Shown here: one piece after another, positions 34,152-45,290 of the stretch
How the letters are laid out: each line of letters opens with the position of its first letter
How positions within the stretch are numbered: the stretch's first letter is position 1
NCBI GenBank assembly: GCA_022578965.1
Contig: MU400506.1
Span: forward strand, 434,001-498,000
Reading direction: 5' to 3'
Origin: Xylaria sp. FL1777
Lineage: Eukaryota; Ascomycota; Sordariomycetes; Xylariales; Xylariaceae
DNA: 64,000 nt
The notes under the pieces: model-generated
The model's input: only the letters and a program-made list of their open reading frames with translations
Databases searched by the model: none
What the model was told of the DNA's origin: nothing
Made by a program: the position numbers and the translations under genes

Positions 34152-37100
34152 ATTCAAAAATGCCGGAAAGCTACTTCAGATAGCTTGTCATAATTTACCG
34201 CGAGGTGTTCGTCCGCATGAGACCCATTAGGAGGTCAGTAGTCTAAAATACTTACCAATAGCAACTGGTGTGGCTTAACTTGGACAGTCGCTTAGAAGGA
34301 CCCAGAGACCCTTAAGACATCGGTCTTTTCCTAATTGGTATTAAGGACAGTACTGAAATCGCAAGGTCGACGAATGGTAACTCCTGAAGGCTGGCCGTCC
34401 TTGTAACTAGAGATGACGAGCTATCAAAACTGGACCACGACGTGTAAGTTGGCTGTTGGCAGTGAGACGTAGACAGGGCTGCGCCCGGAAACAGAATACG
34501 GGAAACCTAGCCGTGTGACGCGACCCAGGCAAGGTATGCTTGCCAACGGGAGAACAAGGTAGCCAGGCTCTGTCCTAAAAGGTAGGACAAGGAGTATGAG
34601 GCTAGCCGGCGATGCGGGCGGGAGAAGACAGAGAGGCTTGAGGCTAGACCTCGTTAACACCCTTGTGATAATTGACGAATAACAAGGTCTCAAAACGCCC
34701 CTAGCGCCAGAGACTTGGCGACGTGGGAAATGGTGGGGTACCGGTCTTGATGGGATATCCGTAAGACGGGAATAAACGATCCGATCGACCACTTGATAGA
34801 TAAGTATCTGTTTAGCCTTGGGTGACCAGTCTGTCGGTTTTGTCTTTTGTTTTTTGTTTTTTTTTCTGGAAATAACCAAAGCCGCTCCTCCTGTGGTTCG
34901 GGGAGCAGATAGCCTTGTTTAAATGGACACCACTACCCCTCCCAAGTCGTCCTCCCTTTTTGCAAAGAACACTTACGGTGCTGAATTCGTCTTTTCCAAA
35001 CCCGGGCGGCGACCTCACAGCGCGTTGATTGCGTCGGGATGCTGCAGAAGCTAAGGAGCGAAAATTTGGAGTTCCCTCGATCAGGCAACGACGGCAATAA
35101 GCGCCGAGTTCTCGGCGTCCGTGAATGCCAAAGTTCAGTACGACAGGTCCTCGAAATTACGGCCCGTGGACCGTATTGCAGCGCATTTACTAGGATAAAA
35201 ACTCGAAATACCTAAGGAATGGGTATTTGTTGGGTTTTGAATGAGCAAATGCTAGAATCGGGCAGAGGGCGAGGGAAGTTGGGGTTGAGAGACACGGTCT
35301 ACTCGTGTGCTGTGGTGTTACAACATTGCCGATACAGCTGATGACAGTCAGACGGAGTGGGCTGGTTGGCCTGACCTGGAACCATTGGAAAATCGTACAG
35401 TCCAGTAACGACAGTTGGTTCAGCCCATCAGACCTCCGGTTCGTGGTAGATGGGAACACATGGACTCCGCAGGCAGAGCTAAGCTTCACCGCGACCGAAA
35501 GAATGGCCGGGGTACTTCACAGTAACAGATTCCGTTTGACAGACTGGTGGTAGACTTGCTCCCACTATACCGATGAGTCCTTGTCCTACACAAACTCTGC
35601 TTTCGATGGGGCATGTGAAGTAGTTATTCTAGACATGCATGCTTAGAGGACAGCTCGGTGTTTCTAGCTCGGCACGTCGTACAAGTAGCTGAGGTACCCT
35701 CGATGCAAGTTTTCCATTGCAGCAGAGAGTAATAAGTTATCAAGAGGCTCATACACTTCGTATATCCAACCCCTAACTAACTCATACGGTGTACCTAGGT
35801 TAGCCGTGTTTAACACCAGACAGCCTCCGTATCGACGTTTCCTTCACACGCGAGACATCCTATTCCAGGTACCTCTTAGTGATCTCGACTGATCCCAAGG
35901 AGAAGAGGAGGTCCTTCGGAACAGGGTATTAGAGAGGTCATCCTTTACATGCTCTAGAAGAACACGTGCAGGTCCTCTTCTTGACGCGGCTGCTTGTGTG
36001 GTAAATTTTCTGTGCACCAGCACGAAGGCTTCCTATCCGACATCCTCCGAGCTACCAGGAATGTCCCGCGCAAGAGCAGCACAAATACATCACAGGTTTC
36101 CCTATCACATCGACACCTAGTATCTCGACGGAAGGATGAAGTATAGTTAGTAAACTTATGCGTTTGAATTCAGAGAATGTAGGGTTCGATCATGACTATC
36201 GCCGTTACTGGTCGGTAGCTCCATCATAGGCCCTAGTTTGCTAGAGTCAAATGCTAGTTAGCAGATAACTACAGAGTTCAAATCGTCTTCGTCTCAGGTG
36301 TTACGAAGAGCCTCAGCATCAAGACGGATTATCCCCAGCAATAACATGAAAATGAGTCTCAGATCTCAACGACCGAGACAGCGCTGCCTGATCAGAGTCA
36401 TGGCCTGCAGTTGAAACATGAAATTCGGGCTCTGCTATGCCTGGCTATTGGGTACGTAGGTGAGGGATCAGGCGCCAGAGTAGCTGTCGTGCTACCTATA
36501 GCTTGGTCACGTTTGGATGGGAGGCCTTCGGGACAATGTATTCCTCAAGAATGCCCGTATCCGGCCGTACCACAGAGAGCGTACGAGGGGGTACCAACAC
36601 GTCCCATTTACTGAACCAAGCGTTTCAGCGAAGGGCTTTGTGGCGACCAAGGCGGAGGCTAGGATTGTTCCCTCTCTTCCAGACGATTCTGGGACATTGC
36701 CGTGCTGGCGATCGCGGCGTGTTTGATTATAAGCAACCGAAAGCTGAGGCGAGATATAGAAGTGTAGTATATGTACCGTACACTCAACCAATGGGGGTTA
36801 TGGTAGGGATTAAAAGAAAATAGAAAATCATGTTGGTTCTACTAGAATATTAAAATTATATACTAAATGAATAAGTTGCTCACAGCGAAATATAATATTA
36901 CATGTACATATAGCACATGGGAGGTACGTACCTAGGTAGATTTAAAGGATCTTTAGCTTGGGGTCAGGTCAATTGAGGCCATTGATTGTGTCTACGACAG
37001 AGGACATGGGAACGGTACGGTACGAAGTACCTCAAACCTGCACTGTATAGCTGTCTTACAGGTACGTCGGTAGGTTAACCATGTAACGCAGCACGGCGGT

Positions 37101-37396
37101 GCAGCTTCCCATTGGCTGGGGCGCCGGGTTAATAATGGGTCTCTCACGAAGCTCGATTGGGTACAGGAGAGAAAAAAAGTTTCCACGAGCATATTGGTCG
37201 GTCCAGTTCCGCAATGAGCTTCTCTCATGCCTCATGCCTCATGCCTCATGCTTCATGCCTGCTTAGGTAGTACGCTGGATCAATCGCACAGCGTCGTCCA
37301 TTCCATCGTTGCAAGAGTCGATTGTGTTGGGAGACACACAAGTTTTCACTCGGCCAGCATTTAGTCTTAACTCCCGTCTAATAAACCTCCATTGCA
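34152..37396. other. Gene-poor 3.2-kb stretch
   Basis: Upstream DNA of the divergent Zn2Cys6 and RRP8 genes. Open frames here (up to 151 codons at 34424-34879, minus) contain low-complexity runs and show no family. A T-rich run lies at 34838-34867 and a heptanucleotide repeat at 37224-37258. I see nothing else coding. Confidence 0.55.
37224..37258 (+). repeat. (CTCATGC)n heptanucleotide tandem repeat
   Basis: Four perfect CTCATGC units and one TTCATGC variant, 139 bp upstream of the RRP8 start codon, so in its promoter or 5' UTR. Confidence 0.85.
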
Positions 37397-38977
37397 ATGT
37401 TCGCGGTCCCTGGCTGGGCTGTCTCTGCAGACAGCCTCAAAGCAGAGAGTGCCACAACCACCACCAAAGCCCCCACAGCTGCCAACGTCTCAAAGAAGCG
37501 GAAGAGACAATCTGTGCCCACCAATGTCACCACAGCAAATGTTGCAGACTTGTGGGAGCAAGTCATTGAGGGAAGAGAGGCCAAGAAATCCAAAGCCAAT
37601 GAGGATGGAGCAATAGTAAACGCCAGCAACAAGAAAGGCTCAATGCCAGATGGGACTCCACGGTTGACCTTGAAGGAAAAGAAGAAACTGAAAAAGCAGA
37701 AAGAAGGAGAGATAAAACAAACCATCGTTGAGCATGCCACCAAATCAGACTTGGTATCACTGGACGGCGCTCTAGGGGAAGAGGGCGCTAGAGAAATGAA
37801 AAAGAAGAAGAAAGGGGATAAGAAATCCAAGGGTCACAGGGACGGTCAGGATAGCAGTCCGCAGAATCCCTCCCCGGCAGCGGAATCGCAATTAGAGGCG
37901 CCCACTGGTCCCCCAGCTCCTAAACTTACGCCCATGCAGGCTGCGATGAAAGAGAAGCTTGTATCTGCCCGATTTCGTCATCTCAATGAGACGCTCTACA
38001 CAAAACCCTCCGATGAGGCATTCCAGCTCTTCCAGGACTCTCCAGAGATGTTCCAAGAATATCATGAAGGGTTTCGTCGGCAGGTCAATGTATGGCCAGA
38101 AAACCCGGTAGATGGCTATATCGAGGACATCAAGCTACGAGGTCGACAAAGGCACCCGCACAAGTCCAAGCCCGGCCCGGCCGCCGCTTCATTCACACCT
38201 GGTGTCCACCCACTCATGCGAACGAACGGCATTTGTACCATTGCAGATCTTGGCTGTGGCGATGCCAAACTTGCAACCGCACTACAATCTGAGAAGAAAA
38301 AGCTACATCTCAATATTCTAAGTTATGACTTGCAAAGTCCAAGCCCTCTTGTCACCAAGGCTGATATTGCCAACCTATCTCTCGCCGATGGGAGCGTCGA
38401 TGTGGCTATATTCTGCCTCGCACTCATGGGTACCAACTGGCTTGATTTTATCGAGGAGGCTTACCGGATATTGCATTGGAAAGGTGAACTCTGGGTCGCA
38501 GAGATCAAGAGCCGGTTTGGGCACGTGAGCAATAAGAACAAAAACGCACCAGTGAATCACAGCGTGGGTAATCGGAAAAAAATTCAGGAGAAGAAGGGCA
38601 AAGGCAAGGGCAAGGGCAAGAGCGATGATGCAGAGCTTGAGGAGAACCACAATGCAGATCTCGCCGTTGAGGTAGATGGCGGCGAAGACAGGCGCCAGGA
38701 GACAGACGTCACGGCATTTGTGGAGGCGCTACGGCGAAGAGGCTTCCTGTTACAGGGTGATGAGAAGACAGCAGTGGACACAAGGAACAAGATGTTCGTG
38801 AAGATGCATTTCGTCAAAGCTGCTCAGCCATCCACTGGAAAGGGGGCTGTGGAAGCAAGAGATTCTTCTGGACGGTCTGGGAAGCAGAAAGGTGTTGTCA
38901 AATTTATCGACAGCGAAGAACAAGATGTCGTGGACGAGAGCAAGATTCTCAAGCCTTCTGTCTACAAGATTCGATAG
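37397..38977 (+). CDS. RRP8: Ribosomal RNA-processing protein 8 (25S rRNA m1A methyltransferase)
   Basis: Single exon, 526 aa, start context GCAATGTTC. Residues 1-185 are Lys-rich and disordered (KKRKRQ, KEKKKLKKQKEGE, KKKKKGDKKSK), typical of nucleolar targeting. The Rrp8 fold follows: SARFRHLNETLYTKPSDEAF, then FRRQVNVWPENPVDGYI. The SAM-binding motif ADLGCGDAKLA is at about residues 283-293, with ADGSVDVAIFCLALMGTNW and KGELWVAEIKSRF after it. In yeast Rrp8 methylates N1 of an adenine in 25S rRNA and helps early pre-rRNA processing. A long charged insert (NKNKNAPVNH, then KGKGKGKGKS and an acidic tract) separates the last strands near residues 378-435. Confidence 0.94.
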   Translation: MFAVPGWAVSADSLKAESATTTTKAPTAANVSKKRKRQSVPTNVTTANVADLWEQVIEGREAKKSKANEDGAIVNASNKKGSMPDGTPRLTLKEKKKLKKQKEGEIKQTIVEHATKSDLVSLDGALGEEGAREMKKKKKGDKKSKGHRDGQDSSPQNPSPAAESQLEAPTGPPAPKLTPMQAAMKEKLVSARFRHLNETLYTKPSDEAFQLFQDSPEMFQEYHEGFRRQVNVWPENPVDGYIEDIKLRGRQRHPHKSKPGPAAASFTPGVHPLMRTNGICTIADLGCGDAKLATALQSEKKKLHLNILSYDLQSPSPLVTKADIANLSLADGSVDVAIFCLALMGTNWLDFIEEAYRILHWKGELWVAEIKSRFGHVSNKNKNAPVNHSVGNRKKIQEKKGKGKGKGKSDDAELEENHNADLAVEVDGGEDRRQETDVTAFVEALRRRGFLLQGDEKTAVDTRNKMFVKMHFVKAAQPSTGKGAVEARDSSGRSGKQKGVVKFIDSEEQDVVDESKILKPSVYKIR

Positions 38978-40342
38978 CATACACAATGCAGCATTGAACG
39001 ATGTGCACATTACTATCTCAAATCAACAGTTCGACGCAGTCACTCGTAAAATTCCCCAACTCACATCCCCAAATGCTGATCTGCGCCGGCAGCAATGGGT
39101 AACTGATCCGTATGGCTATCCGGGGATGCTCATAGACACGCGATCATGCAACAGGGAAGGCCGGCATTGCTCGCGGCTGTGTATAGCACACCATATACCT
39201 ATGTATGGCCCGCTACTGCAGCCCAGTATGTACATGTATATAACTACCTAGCCTTCAATCGTGATGATCGCCAGTCGGAAAGGAACCTCATAATACGCGT
39301 TCCCCGGCCAGTACCCCGGCCGACAGGTACATGCTCGGCCGAGCACCTATACGTATCTACATATTAAGGAGGTAGGGAAGGTAAGGAAGTAGGTAGGGGA
39401 GAGAGAGGCCTGGTGGAGGGTAGGCAGAGCATCTGCGTGGCCAGCAGGCATTCGCAGGCGCCAGCCCTACCTACGTAATGATACCTACTGATTTCGGTAC
39501 CCTACAGAGAGATGCAGATTCGATCCGGCTTTTGCCAGCGTATTATTAGCTGCAATCGGGAGCCTGGGCCCTCCCGGGTGGGGGAGCTGTGTTAGTGCAC
39601 CCAGGTCAGAACCCAGGTACTACGAGTACCTAAATGGGTGGCTGCTGCAGGTAGGAACAGAAGTACCTACCTTAGGTACATACCTATGCGTAGAGGTAGA
39701 GGATGTACGGGACGCGCAAGGAGCAAGGGATGGATCAGAAGCGGGACCCGTTCCTTGCACTCCGCACTGCCTGCCCAGGGAGGTCCAGTCCAGTGCTTGC
39801 TGCGGCGTGCTGCGTGCTGCGTGCTGCGTACCTAAGGTACCTAGGTAGGTATTGATTGGTAGGTGGGGGGCGAGATGATGTCGTGGTTGGCTTCAGGTTA
39901 CCTGAATTGTTGAAAGCTGCCTACATGTACGTACCTAACCACAACCACTGCTGGTTGCTCTGGAACAGGACTTCCATGCCACATGCTGCCACCACCGCCG
40001 CCACCAGCATCCTGAAATATCCAAGCTGTTTCGTCCTATGCCGGAGCCGCTGCCAAACCTGAAAATAAATCCGTCTTTCTTGTCTGCATGACTTCACCTC
40101 TCACTGCATGCACTCGTGCTGTCTGTCTACAGTCTATAAGCCAGGTCTCCTCCCGCTTCTTTCTGCTTCTCTGGCCATCGTGTCCCAAACGAGCGCGCGC
40201 CGCCGCATCTCCATTGCCGCCATCGCCGCCCTCACCTCCGCCCCTTTGCTCTCCCCGTCCCTCTTCCTCCATTTCGTGCACCTTCTCGCATCTCACGTCG
40301 AACAGCAACAGCTCGGCTTACTCCCTGGAGAGAGCAGTCACG
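38978..40342. other. Intergenic stretch upstream of DDI1
   Basis: 1.4 kb without supported genes. Dense TACCTA/TAGGTA motifs occur (39240-39900), with a TGCTGCG tandem repeat at 39808-39828 and a CT-rich leader (40140-40280) before DDI1. Confidence 0.6.
39808..39828 (+). repeat. (TGCTGCG)3 tandem repeat
   Basis: Three perfect 7-bp units, directly followed by TACCTAAGGTACCTAGGTAGGTA-type microrepeat DNA. Confidence 0.8.
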
Positions 40343-41806
40343 ATGTAAGCCTTCCGAATCTGTGCCGTCTCGGTCCGGCTCGCAACTATTGCTGATGCTC
40401 GGCACGTATAGGCAGATCACACTCAGCGTAAATAACCCCGAGATGGAGGAGCAGGAATTGCGGCTCGTGACCCTCGGTGTCTACCCCGAAATGACTATCG
40501 AAACGCTGCGGATTTCCATCGAGGCCGAGGGCATACCCGCGCCTGCCCAGCATCTTTACCACAATGGCCAGCTGATCACCGACAATTCCAAGACCCTACA
40601 AGAGCTCCAGATTGCCGATGGCGATATGCTTGCCCTCCATGTCCGAGATATGAGAGGCAGCGGTGTGGATCCTGGCCATCGTGATCAGGCACCTCGACGG
40701 CGACCGGCTGCCGGACCAGGAGGGGGCTCCCCTCTGGCGCAAGATCCCGAAGTCATCCGACTGCAGGTTCTAGGCGATCCCGCACTGAGAACACAGCTGC
40801 AGAGATTGAACCCTGCCCTTGCTGCCGTCATCGAGGATCCCCAGCGTTTTGCCCAGATGTTCCAAAACAGTGCCCAAGAGCAGGAACAGGCCCGAAGAGC
40901 GCGTATGCGAGAAATCGAGGCCTTGAACGCTGATGAATTCAATCCAGACGCACAGGCGAGAATTGAGGAAATGATTCGTCAAGAAAGCGTCGTCGAGAAC
41001 CTACAGAACGCGATGGAACATAACCCTGAATGTATGGCATTCCAGCCCCAATTTCCCACGCCGTCTTGTCGTGCTGATCAACCTTCGTAGCATTCGGTCG
41101 GGTACACCTCCTCTATATCGACGTGAAAGTAAACGGATTTAAGGTCAAGGCACTAGTAGATTCGGGTGCTCAAGCTACCATCATGTCGCCAGCCTGCGCC
41201 GAGCAATGCAATATTATGCGCCTCGTTGATAAGCGCTTCGCTGGTGTCGCTAGAGGTGTCGGCACTGCTAATATCATAGGCCGCGTTCATTCCACGATTC
41301 TCCAGGTCGGATCAAAGCACCTTCATTGTGCATTTACAGTCATGGAAGGAAAGGCTGTAGACCTGCTGCTCGGCCTCGACATCCTAAAGGGCCACCAGGC
41401 GACTATCGATCTCGCGCGGAATAGACTCATAATTCAAGGAGAGGAGGTGGAATTTCTGGGCGAGTCGGATATTCCCAAGGAGACTGAAGATGCTGTTAAC
41501 GATGAGCCTACCGTGCCTGGTCCCGGGGGGACTACCATTGGCGCCCGCTCTGGTGCCGTTACAGGGCCTGCCTCAGCTCCTCCCAACCCCTCTAGTTCCT
41601 CCGCTCCTGTTGCCTCGAGCTCACGGCCTACAGCCCCGCCGCCAACCGTCTCACCCGTACCTGTGGCGTCTGCTCAACGGACATTCCCGGAGAGTGATAT
41701 CGACAAGCTGTTGGCACTAGGTTTTGACCGGCAGGCAGCAATCAATGCTCTGCAAGCCACTGACGGTAATGTCGAATATGCTGCCGGTCTTCTCTTCCAG
41801 AACTAG
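40343..41806 (+). CDS. DDI1: Ddi1: ubiquitin-like/UBA shuttle with retroviral-type aspartic protease
   Basis: Exons 40343-40344, 40412-41031 and 41091-41806; 445 aa. The start codon is split: AT, then a 67-bp GT-AG intron, then G, giving MQITLSVNNPEMEEQELRLV. Unspliced, the ATG is followed at once by TAA. Residues 1-85 are the ubiquitin-like domain (FHNGQ-type loop, here LYHNGQLITDN). The middle has the helical Ddi1 segment (VIRLQVLGDPALRTQLQRLN). The protease domain begins YIDVKVNGFKVKALVDSGAQ, with catalytic D near residue 231, and continues HCAFTVMEGKAVDLLLGLD. The C-terminal UBA is IDKLLALGFDRQAAINALQA. Family members shuttle ubiquitinated clients to the proteasome and cleave some of them. 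Confidence 0.94.
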
Positions 41807-44539
41807 GAAATACATAGAGTCACTTTGTCATTGAAACCCCGGACGGAGTACAGGCGTAAGCCTAGGAAAATGGATCGGACTTGCATGGGAAATGGGTTAA
41901 GGCATTCCTTTGATACTCATCATAGAGGGCGCCTTGGTTTTTTGGATGTGGGCAAGAAGATATTACACGATTGAATGTTTTTAGCGCTGATTGATCCCGA
42001 CTTTCAACTTTCGGAGGGACTTGCTCGACTTTTGGCAGCGAGGAACGTGACAGTGTGTCTTGCATAGTGTGGCTCACGAGGTTCTAAATGCTAGGTGTGT
42101 TCTAGGCTTATATCAAGAACGAGGATATAATTACATAACTACGAAGGTAGAATAGTAAAAGCTAGTTACAATAACCATCTGTATTATGCTTTCCTACTTT
42201 GTCAGTCTAAAATGTCAATTGGCCTAGTTTCAGGGAGTTTGAAAAATCCGAGTAAGGTATTGAGTATTCAAGTCCCTGCCATAGAGGTTTCGACGCTGTT
42301 AGTGAAGGGAGTTGGCTAATTGGCTTTAGGTGTAAACCGGAGCAACGCACGATAGGTAAGCAATGCCCACCTGAGTTAATCACGTTTATATTAACACGTC
42401 AGTTGCCTTCTATAACGACTGGTTTTGTTACCTCTCTTGCCCTTGGCCAGCTTCTAAAGCAATACAGCCTAACATGAGAATCTCACATCCAGGTTCGATA
42501 GATTTGGTAGTTTTTAGAATCAAACTATTAAAAGTGGTTAAAGCCTTTTGTATACTTTATCCCGTATTAAATTAGTATAAATAATGAAACGCCAAGTTGT
42601 GAATTTTCACATAGCTTGGGTTAAGTATAAATTTATATAGAGTGGTGATTAAGGTGTGTAGCCACCCGCAGGATTTTTTATATCATGGTGTCGTGACCCT
42701 ATCTCAGCAACGACGCGATGAAACCGCGGGTAATGGTTCTTGCTAAAGCGTTGTAGGTTCTTTTACGAGTTTTAAGTGCAAGGTGTTGTTATCATTACCA
42801 TCTGTGGCCAGACCAATGTGATATTCAACCAGATAAGCATAGCTCGGGGATTAAATGCTACTGAGCCTTAACCCATATACCTCAACCTAGACCAACTACT
42901 AACTTAACAGTAACTCGACCTTATTCTAGGGAAATTTAATATTTGACTAGAACTGTGACATACAGCGAATTGCTGACTTTACGTTGTGATGTCAGCAAAG
43001 GGTATAATTTTATTAAGCTGGGCACTTGACTACTTACAGATACTAGAATGCGCTCAGGGTTGGAACCGTAGAGGTTTGCTACAGTGAAGCTCATGAAGAC
43101 GTTTTAAGGCATAAGGTAAGTAGTAGTAAACAGTCCACAGGCTAGCAGGACTGCTAACTTGGCAGATAAGGAGTAGTAGTAACCTATGCATTCTAGGCAC
43201 ACATTATGTACCTATATATACTGCAAGAAAATCTCCCGAAGAAAACGTGAGGAGATTAGAGCGGCAGTTGAAGCTATCACCCATGACCAGCACGTGCTAC
43301 CGAGATCTTACGCATCGCTAACAACTCTTCCCAATCGTAAATTTATACAATCATCGTCATAGTGCTTGACAAAGGTAAAGCAAGTCCGGCAAGTCGTAGG
43401 CATTTGTTTATTTAGATTCTAAATATTTTAATTGTGTTTACTTACTACTTTCTTGTTCACTAATTCCACGTCACTTGCAAGGGCCTTGATGAATTTTAAC
43501 TTCCTGCTTGAAGAACGAGCAGAGCATATGTACCTAGTTGTACACTACGAAAATTTACTCTTGCGGCGACAGGATCGAATATGCCGGATTTTGAGCCTTG
43601 CAACGACCCAGCCCAAGCAAGGGCATCAAGTCAAACAATCACCCGAGGGCTCTAGGAGGGAAGGTGGGAAATGCGGCTGTTAAGGTTATATCGATCCCCA
43701 GCTCGTAAGTTCAATGCTCACCCCCATCCGTACTACGTCTTAGTCCTTGCTAGGTAATAAGGTTATAGTCATTTCTTTCTCTTTTATTTAGGGAATTTCC
43801 TTTATGATCATTCATTTACGTCTCGTTTCTAATCAGGTCTAACGATAACTAGATATAACAGCATGGCAACGTGGCGCACGGACAGGGAGGGCCTTGGAGA
43901 ACCACTAGGCAAATAGACGAGTTCACTTACGGTGGCGTTTGACTCGGAGATCCAGGTAATCTACCAAACCGTGATCAAGAAGGCATTTCCGTTTCCGCTA
44001 GGAAATGCGATGCTGGAAAGATTGTGGCCACACTTGTTTGGAGCTCTGCGCAGAGAGCAGAGAGCACACCGAGTACATCAAGCAGCATATCAAGCCGTCG
44101 GCTGGAAGGCCCAGTGTCATGTCCTTGAATTATAGCTCGTATTGGCACTCCTGATTCAAAAGGGACCACCTAGTCAATCTAGATGGGGCTTGATATAAAT
44201 CTAGAATGTGGTAAATAAGTCACCTACTATTCCCACCGCTTCTCTCTACTGCGGCACACCTTCGGGAAGTCTCCATCCCAGGCGTGCTAGGTCTCGGTGC
44301 ATGCCCTTGCTAATTAGAGCTTCTAAATAGCAATGGAGAAAATCAACATCTTCGGGTGACGGAATGAGCGACATCCAAGATGCTACCTCTGAAGAATGAG
44401 ACCTGGAGGAGTTGGGTTTGGCGGCAAGACGAGTTGGAGGGGTTGGAGGAAGCGAAGTAGGCGGGCAGCCATATGGACAGGAGTCTTCGAAGCAGATCCT
44501 CAGTCAATGATACTTTTGCAGTTAGCAAGATGTCCCTAT
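41807..44539. other. Gene-poor, partly AT-rich stretch
   Basis: Downstream of DDI1. The segment 42100-43430 is AT-rich, with few open frames and many TA steps. Frames of 64-83 codons at 43432-44169 are not recognisable. The pattern suits old, mutated repeat DNA, but no element ends or coding relics were found. Confidence 0.5.
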
Positions 44540-45290
44540 GTAGTGGCGACGTCCGTTCATCCAGTGACGTTCTGTTCTGAGTCGACTAATATATTCAAGG
44601 GTGACAGATCGCCGTGATCGATGCAAATGGCGTGTCATCTGGCACATGGCGAAGTACACGAGGTAGAAGGCAATTTTTTTGGTCCGAACAGTCTTTCTCA
44701 TCGATGCCAGGGAGACTGCCCTTACGAATTCGGAGGATCATATCGTCCATTATTCTCGAAAAGTATTTTGTAGCAGTGCCCTCTACGATCATTAGTAAGC
44801 CTTTATACTCGGAGGAGGTGCTTGAACATCCTATTTTCTTTAGAACAATCGATGAGGCACATTTGTATCTCGGCTACCTGAGCAAGTACTTTATTTCGAA
44901 TTGGCCTTGGCGGACGGGTGATAATCTAGTTCAAGGGCGAGCCTTCAATCCACAACAAGGCCATAAATGGAAAACTCAATCAAGTTGTCGAATGCAAGGC
45001 TCGACCCTTGAAATCTTGGAGCCCAGCGGAATGCCGTCCTGCCAACCTCTTGGAGCACATCTTGTTCGGCTATGAGGAGACGTATAAGTATAGCTTGGGA
45101 AACGCCCTGTGCGTGGATTGGGACGCGCACAGCCCAACTTCCCCGTCCGAGAAGGTCACCTTGAAGATACGACATTCTCCAACGTCAAAATATTGCTTAC
45201 TTAGGACGGGAACGTCGCCGTCTGATCGGAGAGCAGAGACGGCGATAGGGATATTTTCCGGACGGAATGTCTGTTTGTAGTCGAACCAGC
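44540..45290 (-). pseudogene. Decayed APH-type phosphotransferase (aminoglycoside/choline kinase-like fold)
   Basis: Pieces of a fungal phosphotransferase-family protein follow each other in order on the minus strand, in different frames. They are PENIPIAVSALRSDGDVPVL, KQYFDVGECRIFKVTFSDGE, WAVRVPIHAQGVSQA, AEQDVLQEVGRTAFRWAPRF, FPFMALLWIEGSPL, IRNKVLAQVAEIQMCLIDCS, GTATKYFSRIMDDMILRIRK, and the catalytic-loop-like HGDLSPLNILVD. Single-base frame breaks are visible near 45140, 44972, 44850 and 44622. There are in-frame stops at 44926-44928 (TAG) and 44557-44559 (TGA). None of the one-base breaks can be explained by a normal intron. Intact relatives in filamentous fungi often form large families of unknown substrate. 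The C-terminal third cannot be followed. Confidence 0.75.

Noticed and set aside
34424..34879. 151-codon minus-strand open frame
   Set aside because: It starts in a T-rich homopolymer region and has no recognisable domain or initiation context.
44614..45075. 153-codon plus-strand open frame
   Set aside because: It is antisense to the APH relic, whose minus-strand peptides match a family in order; the plus frame resembles nothing.
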